Origin: Massilia pinisoli
Lineage (GTDB): Bacteria; Pseudomonadota; Gammaproteobacteria; Burkholderiales; Burkholderiaceae_D
Direction of reading: 5' to 3'
Assembly (NCBI RefSeq): GCF_024753285.1
Contig: NZ_JANUGW010000022.1
Span: forward strand, 52,851-116,850
DNA length: 64,000 nt
The translations under genes were made by a program, and so were the position numbers. The notes beneath the pieces were generated by a model. It saw only the letters and a program-made list of their open reading frames with translations. It had not been told where the DNA came from and ran no database searches. Shown here piece by piece: positions 33,461-42,426 of this stretch; position 1 is the first letter of the stretch; each line of letters starts with the position of its first letter.

Positions 33461-35731
33461 ATGTGGAAATCATTATTCATTGGGGGAGTGTCCGCCTGGA
33501 CGCTGACGGCGCATGCGGCCGCGCCGTCGATGCAGCGCGTCGACACGGGCATGCAGGTGCGCACCGACGCGGGCGTGCTGACGATCGAACCGGTGGCGCC
33601 GCGCGTCATCCACGTCCGCTTCGGCCCGGCCGGCTTTGCCGGCAACTACAACCCGGCCGTCATCGCCAAACCGGAAAAGATCGCGTTCCAGATCGCCGAA
33701 GCAGCCGACGCATGGACCTTGTCCACGGCCGACCTGAAGGTCCGCGTGGGACGCGAGGACGGCAACGTCGTCTTCCAGACGCCGGACGGCAAGGAGATCA
33801 TCAAGGAAGGCGGCCGTGACCTCGCGCACGGCGTCTCGCAGCGCTTCTATACGGGCGAGCACGGGAACATCGTGTATGGCCTCGGCCAGCATCAGAACGG
33901 CCTGCTCGACTACGGCGGCACCACTGTACGCCTGCAGCAGGCGAACCGTGACGTCGCGGTGCCGATGCTCGTCTCGCCGCAGGGCTACGGCATCCTGTGG
34001 AATAACGCGGCCGTCACGAACGTCGACGTCGACCTGCCGTCCGGGCCGCCGATCATGATCCGCTCCGAAGCGGGCGGCGTCGATTACCACTTCATGTACG
34101 GCCCCGAACTCGACGACGTGATCAAGGGCTACCGCCGCCTGACGGGCACCGCGCCGCTGATGGCGCGCTGGACGTGGGGCCTGTGGCAGTCGAAGGAACA
34201 CTATGCGACGCAGGACGAACTGCTCGGCATCGCTTCGAAATACCGCCAGATGAAAGTGCCGCTCGACGCCGTCATCCAGGACTGGCAGTACTGGCTGCCG
34301 GGCCAGTGGGGCAGCCATGAATTCGATAAGGCGCGCTACCCCGACCCGGCCGGCATGGTCAAGAAGCTGCATGACGAGAACGTCCACGCGATCATCTCCG
34401 TGTGGGCCCGCCTCGACACGGACACCGCGAACACGAAGGCGCTGGACGCCATCGGCGGCCTGTATCCGGCCACGTACCCGAACGTCTACCCGGCCGGCAA
34501 GGGCCGCTGGTACGACGCGTACAACCCGCGCGCCCGCGACCTGTACTGGCGCCAGGTGATGCGCGGCCTCGGCACGCTCGGCTTCGACGGCTGGTGGCTG
34601 GACGCGTCGGAAGCGGAACTGGGCGGCTGGTGGGGTCAGATGCGTGAACTCCAGACGGCCGCCGGTCCGGGCAGCGCCGTCTACAACGCGTATCCGCTGC
34701 TGCACACGACGGCCGTGCATGACGGCATGGTGCGCGACCAGGCCGGCAAGCGCGCGTTCATCCTGACCCGTTCCGCCTACGCAGGCCAGCAGCGCAACGC
34801 GGCCATCACGTGGTCGGGCGACACGATGGGCAACTGGGACGTGTTCCGCCGCCAGATCCCTGCCGCGCTGAACTTCACGCTGTCCGGCATCCCGTACTGG
34901 TCGGCCGACATCGGCGGCTTCTTCGGCGGCAAGCCGACCGACCCGGCCTACGCGGAACTGTTCACGCGCTGGTTCCAGTTCGGCGTCTTCAACCCGATGT
35001 TCCGCGTGCACGGCACGGGCGACGGCAAGGAGATCTGGCAGTTCGACGACGCGACGCAGAAGATCATGCGCGACTACATCGACGTGCGCTACCGCCTCCT
35101 GCCATACATCTATTCGGCCTCGTGGGACGTCACGCACAACGACGGCACGATGATGCGCGCCCTCGCCTTCGACTTCCGCGACGACGAGCACGCGCTGCAT
35201 GTCGCCGACGAGTACATGTTCGGCAAGGCCCTGCTCGTGGCACCGGTCGTGCAGCCGAAGTCGCAGGCGCGCGAGGTCTACCTGCCGGGCAAGGACGCGT
35301 GGTACGACTTCTGGACCGGCGCGAAGCTGGCCCCGGGCCAGGTGGTGACGGCGCAGGCCGACATCGCGACGATCCCCGTCTATGCGCGGGCCGGCAGCAT
35401 CGTGCCGCTGGGTCCTGTGAAGCAGTTCGCGGACCAGAAGTCGGATGCGCCGGTGGACCTCGTCGTCTATCCGGGCAAGGACGGTTCGTATGAGCTGTAC
35501 GACGACGGCGGCGACGGCTACGCCTACCAGAAAGGGGCGTACGCCCTCGTGCGCATGACGTGGACCGACGGCGCGAAACGCCTCGACCTCGCACCGCGCC
35601 AGGGCCGCTACGACGGCATGCCGGCACGCCAGTCCTTCTCTGTGCGCTGCGGTACGAAGACGGGCGACGTGCGGACGGTCGTCTACGACGGCAAGGCCAC
35701 GTCCGTCACGTTGCCGCAGTGCGGCGGCTGA
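33461..35731 (+). CDS. Secreted glycoside hydrolase family 31 (alpha-xylosidase/alpha-glucosidase type)
   Basis: A 756-aa retaining glycosidase. A Sec signal covers about residues 1-20 (MWKSLFIGGVSAWTLTAHAA). After the N-terminal beta-sandwich comes the (beta/alpha)8 barrel, with nucleophile Asp381 in GWWLDASEAE and acid/base Asp454 in WSGDTMGNW, then C-terminal beta domains. QDWQYWLPGQWGSHEFD and the short loops resemble bacterial periplasmic alpha-xylosidases active on xyloglucan fragments, but the exact substrate cannot be read. It has its own promoter and no transporter neighbours. Confidence 0.93.
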   Translation: MWKSLFIGGVSAWTLTAHAAAPSMQRVDTGMQVRTDAGVLTIEPVAPRVIHVRFGPAGFAGNYNPAVIAKPEKIAFQIAEAADAWTLSTADLKVRVGREDGNVVFQTPDGKEIIKEGGRDLAHGVSQRFYTGEHGNIVYGLGQHQNGLLDYGGTTVRLQQANRDVAVPMLVSPQGYGILWNNAAVTNVDVDLPSGPPIMIRSEAGGVDYHFMYGPELDDVIKGYRRLTGTAPLMARWTWGLWQSKEHYATQDELLGIASKYRQMKVPLDAVIQDWQYWLPGQWGSHEFDKARYPDPAGMVKKLHDENVHAIISVWARLDTDTANTKALDAIGGLYPATYPNVYPAGKGRWYDAYNPRARDLYWRQVMRGLGTLGFDGWWLDASEAELGGWWGQMRELQTAAGPGSAVYNAYPLLHTTAVHDGMVRDQAGKRAFILTRSAYAGQQRNAAITWSGDTMGNWDVFRRQIPAALNFTLSGIPYWSADIGGFFGGKPTDPAYAELFTRWFQFGVFNPMFRVHGTGDGKEIWQFDDATQKIMRDYIDVRYRLLPYIYSASWDVTHNDGTMMRALAFDFRDDEHALHVADEYMFGKALLVAPVVQPKSQAREVYLPGKDAWYDFWTGAKLAPGQVVTAQADIATIPVYARAGSIVPLGPVKQFADQKSDAPVDLVVYPGKDGSYELYDDGGDGYAYQKGAYALVRMTWTDGAKRLDLAPRQGRYDGMPARQSFSVRCGTKTGDVRTVVYDGKATSVTLPQCGG

Positions 35732-35738
35732 CGGGCCT

Positions 35739-36500
35739 TCAGCGCGCGCGCCTCTGGGCGCGTGCGCGCAAGTCGTCCAGTGCCGGCACGATGGCAAGGC
35801 CGGACAGCAGCAGCGCCAGCGGCACCGTCGCCACGTAGCCGAGCATCTTGAACCCGACCGCGCCGGCCACGCCACCGAAGAAGAAGCTGCCCAGCAGGCC
35901 GCACAGCACGGCCAGCCGTCCATGGTTGGCTGCGACGTAAGGACGGGCCGCCGTGTCGGCATTCCAGTACAACATCTTGCCCAGCTCGATGCCGATGTCG
36001 GTGACGATGCCCGTCATGTGCGTCGTGCGGATCTCGGCGTGCGACAGCTTCGTGACCAGCGCGTTCTGCAGGCCCATCGTGTAACACAGCAGCATCACGG
36101 TGACGGGCACGAACAGGCCCGCGATGCTGGACAGGCGCGCGCCGAGCACGCCGAACGCCAGCAGCAGCATGGCTTCGAACAGCAGCGGCAGCGCGTATTC
36201 GCTCGCGAGGGCGCGGCGGCGCCCGTAGTTGACGAGCAGCGCCGTGCTGGCCGCGCCCAGCAGGAACGACACGATGGCGCCCAGCGCGTCGAGCACGAGG
36301 TCGGCGGCGCCCAGCGCGAGGTTGTCGGCGGCCGACGAGACGATGCCCGTCATGTGCGACGTGTACTGGTGCACGGCGAGGAAGCCGCCGGCGTTCATCG
36401 CGCCGGCCACGCCAGCCAGCGCAAAGCCGAGGTGACGGTTGGCACGCGCGCTGCGCGCCTGGGCGGTGAGGGTGCGGACGTAGTCGACGGAGCGCTGCAT
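35739..36500 (-). CDS. DUF1275 (YoaK-type) membrane protein
   Basis: A 253-aa inner-membrane protein with six to seven hydrophobic segments and the DUF1275 signatures AGAMNAGGFLAVHQYTSHMTG and MGLQNALVTKLSHAEIRTTHMTGIVTDIG, which are two related THMTG-containing halves. Function of the family is unknown; a transporter-like role is often assumed. It is convergent with the GH31 gene (7-bp gap). Confidence 0.9.
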   Translation of the reverse strand: MQRSVDYVRTLTAQARSARANRHLGFALAGVAGAMNAGGFLAVHQYTSHMTGIVSSAADNLALGAADLVLDALGAIVSFLLGAASTALLVNYGRRRALASEYALPLLFEAMLLLAFGVLGARLSSIAGLFVPVTVMLLCYTMGLQNALVTKLSHAEIRTTHMTGIVTDIGIELGKMLYWNADTAARPYVAANHGRLAVLCGLLGSFFFGGVAGAVGFKMLGYVATVPLALLLSGLAIVPALDDLRARAQRRAR

Positions 36501-36559
36501 GCGTCAATACTAACCCAGCCCGACCGCCCCGGAAAGCCCGGCGTGACGCCGGTTCTCGC

Positions 36560-36565
36560 TATAAT
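36560..36565 (+). promoter_or_regulatory. -10 box of the dapC-dapD operon
   Basis: A perfect TATAAT at 36560-36565 lies 41 bp upstream of the GTG start of dapC. It rules out an earlier TTG start at 36565. The -35 region is not consensus. Confidence 0.5.
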
Positions 36566-36606
36566 TGTCCTTCTCACACGAACATCGCCAAGAAAAACTC
36601 ATCGCC

Positions 36607-37827
36607 GTGAACCCACATCTCGACCGCCTGCACCCTTATCCGTTCGAAAAGCTGCGCCAGCTGTTCGCCGGCGTCACGCCGAATCCCGACCTTGCCCACA
36701 TCAGCCTGGGCATCGGTGAGCCGAAGCACGCGACACCAGCGTTCATCCAGAAAGCGCTGACGCACGCCATGGCCGGCCTGGCCTCGTATCCGACGACGCA
36801 CGGCGGCGAGCCGCTGCGCGCCGCGATCGCCGGCTGGCTGGAACGCCGCTACGGCATCCCGACTATCGATGCGGCCACGATGGTGTTGCCCGTGAACGGA
36901 TCGCGCGAGGCGCTGTTCGCGATCGCGCAGACGGTCATCGATCCGCGCAAGCCGGGCGCGCTCGTCGTCAGCCCGAACCCGTTCTACCAGATCTACGAAG
37001 GCGCGGCCTATCTCGCGGGCGCCGAGCCCTATTTCGTGAACTCGCAGCCCGGCCGCAACTTCGGCTGCGATTACACGAGCGTGCCGGACGACGTGTGGGC
37101 GCGCGTGCAACTGCTGTACCTGTGCTCCCCCGGCAATCCGACGGGCGCCGTGCTGTCGCTGGACGACTGGCGCGAGCTGTTCGCGCTGTCCGACCGCCAC
37201 GGCTTCGTGATCGCCGCGGACGAGTGCTATTCCGAGATCTATTTCGGCGCCACGCCGCCGCTGGGCGCGCTGGAAGCCGCGCATCAGCTGGGCCGGAGCG
37301 GCGGCGCGCGGCCGTACGCGAACCTGATCGTGTTCTCGAGCCTCTCGAAGCGCTCGAACGTGCCGGGCATGCGCTCGGGCTTCGTCGCCGGCGATCCGGA
37401 ACTGATGAAGAAATTCCTGCTGTACCGCACCTACTGCGGCGGCGCGATGTCGCCGCCCGTGCAGGCGGCGTCGATCGCCGCGTGGAACGACGAAGCGCAC
37501 GTGCAGGAGAACCGCAACCTGTACAAGGAAAAATTCACGCTCATCACGCCGCTCCTGAAGCAGGTGATGGACGTCGAGCTGCCGGACGCCGGCTTCTACC
37601 TGTGGGCCGACGTGCGCCGCACGGGCCTGTCGGACACGGAGTTCGCACGCGGCCTGTACGCCGAATATAATGTGACGGTTTTACCCGGCAGCTATCTCGC
37701 GCGCGACGCGCACGACAGCAATCCGGGACGCAACCGCATCCGCATGGCGCTCGTCGCCGAAGTGGACGAAGGATTGGAAGCGGCGCACCGCATCGTCCAG
37801 TTCTGCAACGACCTCAAGTCTTCCTGA
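36607..37827 (+). CDS. dapC: Succinyldiaminopimelate transaminase
   Basis: PLP aminotransferase converting N-succinyl-2-amino-6-ketopimelate to N-succinyl-LL-diaminopimelate in lysine and peptidoglycan synthesis. A 406-aa product from GTG 36607 starts MNPHLDRLHPYPFEKLRQLFAG, the typical DapC N-terminus. YLCSPGNPTGAVLS, AADECYSEIYF and PLP lysine in FSSLSKRSNVPGMRSGFVAGD are clear. dapD follows 23 bp downstream, so the two form an operon. Confidence 0.93.
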   Translation: MNPHLDRLHPYPFEKLRQLFAGVTPNPDLAHISLGIGEPKHATPAFIQKALTHAMAGLASYPTTHGGEPLRAAIAGWLERRYGIPTIDAATMVLPVNGSREALFAIAQTVIDPRKPGALVVSPNPFYQIYEGAAYLAGAEPYFVNSQPGRNFGCDYTSVPDDVWARVQLLYLCSPGNPTGAVLSLDDWRELFALSDRHGFVIAADECYSEIYFGATPPLGALEAAHQLGRSGGARPYANLIVFSSLSKRSNVPGMRSGFVAGDPELMKKFLLYRTYCGGAMSPPVQAASIAAWNDEAHVQENRNLYKEKFTLITPLLKQVMDVELPDAGFYLWADVRRTGLSDTEFARGLYAEYNVTVLPGSYLARDAHDSNPGRNRIRMALVAEVDEGLEAAHRIVQFCNDLKSS

Positions 37828-37850
37828 CACACCACCTGAATAGACAAATC

Positions 37851-38675
37851 ATGACCCAACAACTCCAGACCATCATCGACACCGCGTGGGAACAGCGCGC
37901 AGAGATCAGCCCGGCCTCCGCCAGCGCCGAAGTGCGCGACGCCGTCGCCCACGTCCTGGCCGGCCTTGACGACGGCAGCCTGCGCGTCGCCCAGAAGGAC
38001 ACCGGCAGCTGGGTCGTGAACCAGTGGATCAAGAAGGCCGTGCTGCTGTCGTTCCGCCTCGAAAACAACGTGCCCGTGGAAGGCGGCGACATGCAGTTCT
38101 ACGACAAGGTCCCGACGAAGTTCGCGAACTACACCGCGGAAGACTTCGCGAAAGGCGGCTTCCGCGTCGTGCCGCCGGCCGTCGCCCGCCGCGGCTCGTT
38201 CATCGGCAAGAACGTCGTGCTGATGCCGTCGTACGTGAACATCGGCGCCTACGTCGACGAAGGCGCGATGGTCGACACGTGGGCCACCGTCGGCTCGTGC
38301 GCCCAGATCGGCAAGAACGTCCACCTGTCGGGCGGCGTTGGCATCGGCGGCGTGCTGGAACCCATGCAGGCCAATCCGACCATCATCGAAGACAACTGCT
38401 TCATCGGCGCCCGTTCGGAAATCGTCGAAGGCGTGATCGTCGAAGAGAACTCGGTGATCTCGATGGGCGTGTACATCGGCCAGTCGACCAAGATCTACAA
38501 CCGCGAGACGGGCGAAGTGACGTATGGCCGCATCCCGGCCGGTTCCGTCGTCGTGTCGGGCAGCCTGCCGTCCGCCGATGGCAAGTACAGCCTGTATTGC
38601 GCCGTGATCGTCAAGCAGGTCGATGCGAAGACCCGTGCGAAGACGGGCATCAACGAGTTGCTGCGCGGCGTGTAA
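37851..38675 (+). CDS. dapD: 2,3,4,5-tetrahydropyridine-2,6-dicarboxylate N-succinyltransferase
   Basis: Left-handed beta-helix trimer that succinylates tetrahydrodipicolinate using succinyl-CoA, one step before DapC. The 274-aa length is exact for the family. GDMQFYDKVPTKF, the hexapeptide repeats (GAYVDEGAMVDTWATVGSCAQIG) and the C-terminal VKQVDAKTRAKTGINELLR are diagnostic. It is co-transcribed with dapC. Confidence 0.97.
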   Translation: MTQQLQTIIDTAWEQRAEISPASASAEVRDAVAHVLAGLDDGSLRVAQKDTGSWVVNQWIKKAVLLSFRLENNVPVEGGDMQFYDKVPTKFANYTAEDFAKGGFRVVPPAVARRGSFIGKNVVLMPSYVNIGAYVDEGAMVDTWATVGSCAQIGKNVHLSGGVGIGGVLEPMQANPTIIEDNCFIGARSEIVEGVIVEENSVISMGVYIGQSTKIYNRETGEVTYGRIPAGSVVVSGSLPSADGKYSLYCAVIVKQVDAKTRAKTGINELLRGV

Positions 38676-38710
38676 TCCTTAATCCGGCGTTTCAAACGTA
38701 ACCGCAAGTC

Positions 38711-38888
38711 GTAGGTGGACGGCTCGCCGTCCACGCGTTCAACCACCGCGTGATGTATCGCGACGTTTCTTACGCCGGCTGAACGCGTGGACGGCGCCGC
38801 CGCGTCTGAGCACACCGCGCGGTACAGCCGTCCACCCTACGTTTGCACGACCACGCGATCAGTCGTAGGGTGGGCACCCCGTGCCCAC
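38711..38888. repeat. REP-like palindrome cluster between dapD and pilU
   Basis: Three palindromic elements. The first pairs GTGGACGGC (38715-38723) with GCCGTCCAC (38726-38734), followed by GCGTTCA. The second, in opposite orientation, runs from GAACGCGTGGACGGC (38781-38795) to GCCGTCCACCCTAC (38827-38840). The third is a variant, GTAGGGTGGGCAC (38865-38877) with GTGCCCAC (38881-38888). The same motifs recur at 43311, 47179, 47238 and 63917. This fills the 290-bp gap between dapD and pilU. Confidence 0.85.
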
Positions 38889-38965
38889 GTTTCGTTTGCA
38901 CGTCCGCGCCGTCAGGTTAGAATCCCTTAAACGCAGAAAATTACCGCGAAGCAAGGGAGAACACC

Positions 38966-40105
38966 ATGATGATGGAACGTCTGTTCCAGTTGATGAAGGA
39001 AAAGAACGCGTCCGACATGTTCTTCGCGGTCAATTCCCCAGTCCACATCAAGATCAACGGGAACCTCATCCCGATCAACCAGAACAAGCTCGAACCGGAA
39101 AACATCCGCGTGCTTCTGGCGGAAATCGCGAGCCCGGAGCAGATGGAAGAGCTGGAGCGCGAGAACGAGCTCAATATGGGCATCTCGGTACCGAACCTGG
39201 GCCGCTTCCGCCTGTCCGCGTTCCGCCAGCGCGGCAGCATCTCCGCCGTGTTCCGTTTCGTCCCCGCCACGATCCCGCCGCTGTCCGACCTGGGCCTGCC
39301 GCCCGTGCTGTCGGAACTGATCATGGAAAAGCGCGGCCTGATGCTGATCGTGGGCGCGACGGGCTCCGGCAAGTCGACGACGATCGCCTCGATGCTCGAC
39401 CACCGCAACGAGCAGCGCCACGGCCATATCCTCACGCTGGAAGACCCGATCGAGTACCTGTTCAAGAACAAGAGGTCGATCGTCAACCAGCGCGAGATCG
39501 GCAGCGACGCGAAGGATTTCGACGTCGCCCTGCGCAACTCGATGCGCCAGGCGCCGGACTGCATCCTGATCGGCGAGATCCGCGACAAGGACACGATGGC
39601 CGCCGCCCTCGCCTACGCGCAATCCGGCCACCTCGTGCTGGCGACCTTGCACGCCAACAACAGCTACAACGCACTGAACCGCATCATCAGCTTCTACCCG
39701 ATCGAGAACCGCCCCGCCCTGCTGCAGGACTTGTCGTCCGCAGTGAAGGCGATCGTGTCGCAGCGCCTCGTGCGCGCGAAGACCGGCGGGCAGCGCCACG
39801 CGGCCGTCGAGATCATGGTCAACACGCGCTACGTCGCAGACCTGATCGAAAAAGGCGACATCGGCGAGATCAAAGAAGCGATGGACAAGAGCCTGTCACC
39901 CGGTTCGCAATCGTTCGAAAAGGCATTGCTGGAACTCGTGCAGGCCGACCTCATCACGCAGGAAGAGGCGCTTGCCAACGCCGATTCGGCCACCAATCTG
40001 CTCTGGCTGATCAACAACGGGCCGGACAGCAAGGCCGAGCAGGAACAGGCGAAGCCGGCGGAGCCGGATGGGCCGTCGTTTACGGAATTTACGCTGGATA
40101 GTTGA
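38966..40105 (+). CDS. pilU: Type IV pilus retraction ATPase PilU
   Basis: A 379-aa hexameric PilT-family ATPase acting at the inner-membrane base of type IV pili. The start MMMERLFQLMKEKNASDMFF is PilU-like. Walker A is GATGSGKS (130-137), the Asp box is LTLEDPIEYLF, Walker B is CILIGEIRDKDTM, and the His box is LATLHANNS. PilU works with PilT, which is not in the window. Betaproteobacteria often carry pilU next to the dap genes. Confidence 0.93.
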   Translation: MMMERLFQLMKEKNASDMFFAVNSPVHIKINGNLIPINQNKLEPENIRVLLAEIASPEQMEELERENELNMGISVPNLGRFRLSAFRQRGSISAVFRFVPATIPPLSDLGLPPVLSELIMEKRGLMLIVGATGSGKSTTIASMLDHRNEQRHGHILTLEDPIEYLFKNKRSIVNQREIGSDAKDFDVALRNSMRQAPDCILIGEIRDKDTMAAALAYAQSGHLVLATLHANNSYNALNRIISFYPIENRPALLQDLSSAVKAIVSQRLVRAKTGGQRHAAVEIMVNTRYVADLIEKGDIGEIKEAMDKSLSPGSQSFEKALLELVQADLITQEEALANADSATNLLWLINNGPDSKAEQEQAKPAEPDGPSFTEFTLDS

Positions 40106-40302
40106 GTTGACTGCACTCAAGAATCCACAGTACAAGATAGGGGCCGTGGCGCCTTGACGCGGGACGCCAGCGCGTGAACAGTGTTGTCGGCAGGTGTTGC
40201 GCTCAGATGCCAATCAGCCGCAACAAGAAGATCCGGGCACCGGCAGCAGGTACTCGTCGATGTCGATCCGCCGCGCGGCGTCTTCTTGCTGCGGACTCGG
40301 CG

Positions 40303-40575
40303 CTATTGCGCTGCCGTGAGTTTGAGTCCGGACCGCAGTGCCTGAGAAGCTTCCTGTTGACGTTTGCGCTGATCGGATACCTGCTCGATGCCCTTCGTTG
40401 TCACCTCTTCCAGAAAAGCGATACGAGCCCGGTAGTAATCCGTACGTAACTGCATTTCCAGCAAATGTTGCTCGGATTGATACAGCTCCATGCGCAGGTC
40501 GTTGAGCGACCGTTTTGCATGTTTCTCAGGTGTAGGAGCGTGATGAGAAATTAAGTTTGCCAGCCACCGTAGCAT
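40303..40575 (-). CDS. Small hypothetical protein, predicted coiled coil
   Basis: A 90-aa protein starting MLRWLANLISHHAPTPEKHA, followed by a Glu/Arg/Gln-rich helix (LNDLRMELYQSEQHLLEMQLRTDYYRARIAFLEEV) likely to form a coiled coil. An AGGAGGG ribosome site (40583-40589 on the plus strand as CCCTCCT) with 7-nt spacing is excellent support for translation. No family recognised. The 197-bp gap on its left to pilU shows no clear feature. Confidence 0.7.
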   Translation of the reverse strand: MLRWLANLISHHAPTPEKHAKRSLNDLRMELYQSEQHLLEMQLRTDYYRARIAFLEEVTTKGIEQVSDQRKRQQEASQALRSGLKLTAAQ

Positions 40576-40900
40576 AATGCAGCCCTCCTGTCGTCAGGTG
40601 CTCTCCCGCTGCTATCAAAACGGAAATCACGCCACTGTCACACACCGACTCGATGCGATTTCCAGCTAGACACAGTCTATCAAACATTTATGCAGGATTC
40701 GTGAGGGCTCCATCAATCTGTTGTTAAAATTACACTTACCCACTCTCCCTTAACAGGCGCGATCCCGGCGTAAGCGTCGCTGCCGGCACGGCCGCGCCGC
40801 GATGCCGGCTCCTCCCCGGCCTCGACATTGCTAAACTAGTCGGTGGACAGCCACCCTGTGCTATCCTTCGCGCCTTCCGGAATTGCAATACCCACCCGCC
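40576..40900. other. Intergenic region between a small orphan gene and yffB
   Basis: No coding feature is supported. It holds an AT-rich stretch (about 40670-40740), an extended -10-like TGcTAAACT at 40829-40837, a second -10-like TATCCT at 40862-40867 that could serve yffB, and a small hairpin (GGTGG 40842-40846 with CCACC 40851-40855). None is strong enough to annotate separately. Confidence 0.5.
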
Positions 40901-41263
40901 ATGAAAAAGACCCTCTACGGTATTCCGAACTGCGACACCGTCAAGAAAGCCCGCACCTGGCTGGCCGACAACGGCCAGGAATTCGAGTTCCACGATTTCA
41001 AGAAGCAAGGCCTGGACCGCGCCACCGCCGCGCACTGGCTCGATCAGGTCGACTGGGAAACGCTCGTGAACCGCAAGGGCACCACGTGGCGCAAGCTGTC
41101 CGACGAGCGCCGCGCGCAGGTCGTCGACAAGGCCAGCGCCCTCGACCTGATGCTGGAAAACCCGTCCGTCATCAAGCGGCCCGTGCTGGAAGGCGCCGAT
41201 AAATTGTCCGTCGGCTTCTCGGCCGAGCAGTACGAACACCTGTTCGGAGACTGGCCCGCATGA
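40901..41263 (+). CDS. yffB: ArsC/Spx-like protein YffB
   Basis: A 120-aa thioredoxin-fold protein of the ArsC/Spx family (KTLYGIPNCDTVKKARTWLADNG). A single active-site-like Cys10 in the PNCDT motif replaces the CxxC of Spx. It resembles E. coli YffB, of unclear function. In E. coli too this gene directly precedes dapE; here the stop overlaps the dapE ATG by 4 bp. ATG 40901 is preferred over the TTG at 40883; no ribosome site is visible. Confidence 0.88.
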   Translation: MKKTLYGIPNCDTVKKARTWLADNGQEFEFHDFKKQGLDRATAAHWLDQVDWETLVNRKGTTWRKLSDERRAQVVDKASALDLMLENPSVIKRPVLEGADKLSVGFSAEQYEHLFGDWPA

Positions 41264-42411
41264 AGCCGTCGCGCACGCAACTGCTCACGGAAGAGCTGAT
41301 CGCGCTCGATTCCGTCACACCGCACGATAAAGGCTGCCAGCAGAAGCTGCAGGCGCTGCTCGCGCCGCTCGGCTTCCGCTGCGAGACGATCGAGTCGAAC
41401 GGCGTGACGAACCTGTGGGCGCGGCGTGGCGACGCGGCACCCGTATTCGTGTTCGCCGGCCACACGGACGTCGTGCCGACGGGCCCCGCGAACCAGTGGG
41501 CATCGGCGCCGTTCGAGCCTACGCGGCGCGACGGCAAGCTGTACGGCCGCGGCGCGTCGGACATGAAGACGTCGATCGCCGCCATGGTCGTCGCCGTCGA
41601 GGAATTCGTGGCCGCGCATCCGGACCACATGGGTTCGATCGCCTTCCTGCTGACGTCCGACGAGGAGGGCCCGGCCACGGACGGCACCGTCATCGTCTGC
41701 GAGCTGCTGGAAGAACGGGGCGAGGCGATCGACTACTGCCTCGTCGGCGAGCCCACATCCAGCCACGTGCTGGGCGACATGATCAAGAACGGCCGCCGCG
41801 GTTCGCTGTCCGGCTGCCTCATCGTGAAGGGCGTGCAAGGCCATATCGCCTACCCGCACCTGGCGCGCAACCCGATCCACCTGGCGGCACCGGCGCTGGC
41901 CGAACTCGCAGCCGAGAAATGGGATGACGGCAACGAATACTTCCCGCCGACGAGCTGGCAAGTGTCCAACGTCGCGGCCGGCACGGGGGCGACGAACGTG
42001 ATCCCGGGCGAGATCAAGATCGACTTCAATTTCCGCTTCTCCACCGCGAGCACGGCCGAGAGCCTGCAGGCGCGCGTGCACGCGATCCTCGACCGCCACG
42101 GCCTCGACTACGACCTGAAATGGACGTTGTCCGGCCACCCGTTCCTCACGCCGAAGGGCACGTTGTCGGACGCGATCTGCGGCGCGATCAAGCAGGAACT
42201 GGGCGTGACGACGGAATTGTCGACGACCGGAGGAACGTCGGACGGCCGCTTCATCGCCCGCATCTGCCCCCAGGTGATAGAATTCGGGCCACCCAACGAC
42301 AGCATCCACAAGATCGACGAGCACATCGAAGTGCGGTACATCGATCCGCTCAAGAACATCTACCGGCGCACGCTGGAGCGCTTGCTGACCATCCCGCCGT
42401 CCGCGGCATAA
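41260..42411 (+). CDS. dapE: Succinyl-diaminopimelate desuccinylase
   Basis: Di-zinc M20 family amidohydrolase that removes succinate from N-succinyl-LL-DAP, the step after DapC. A 383-aa protein of family length. Metal and catalytic motifs are FAGHTDVVPTGP (His and Asp), YGRGASDMKTS (bridging Asp), LTSDEEGPA (catalytic Glu plus ligand) and the C-terminal EFGPPNDSIHKIDE (His). Coupled to yffB upstream, with prmB 15 bp downstream. Confidence 0.97.
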   Translation: MKPSRTQLLTEELIALDSVTPHDKGCQQKLQALLAPLGFRCETIESNGVTNLWARRGDAAPVFVFAGHTDVVPTGPANQWASAPFEPTRRDGKLYGRGASDMKTSIAAMVVAVEEFVAAHPDHMGSIAFLLTSDEEGPATDGTVIVCELLEERGEAIDYCLVGEPTSSHVLGDMIKNGRRGSLSGCLIVKGVQGHIAYPHLARNPIHLAAPALAELAAEKWDDGNEYFPPTSWQVSNVAAGTGATNVIPGEIKIDFNFRFSTASTAESLQARVHAILDRHGLDYDLKWTLSGHPFLTPKGTLSDAICGAIKQELGVTTELSTTGGTSDGRFIARICPQVIEFGPPNDSIHKIDEHIEVRYIDPLKNIYRRTLERLLTIPPSAA

Positions 42412-42426
42412 CGACGAAACCTGGCC

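Noticed and set aside
33473..35962. 829-codon minus-strand frame opposite the GH31 gene
   Set aside because: Antisense shadow; the plus strand encodes an intact glycosidase with signal peptide and catalytic residues.
36565..36606. TTG start for dapC at 36565
   Set aside because: This TTG overlaps the TATAAT -10 box and would add residues not seen in DapC; GTG 36607 is preferred.
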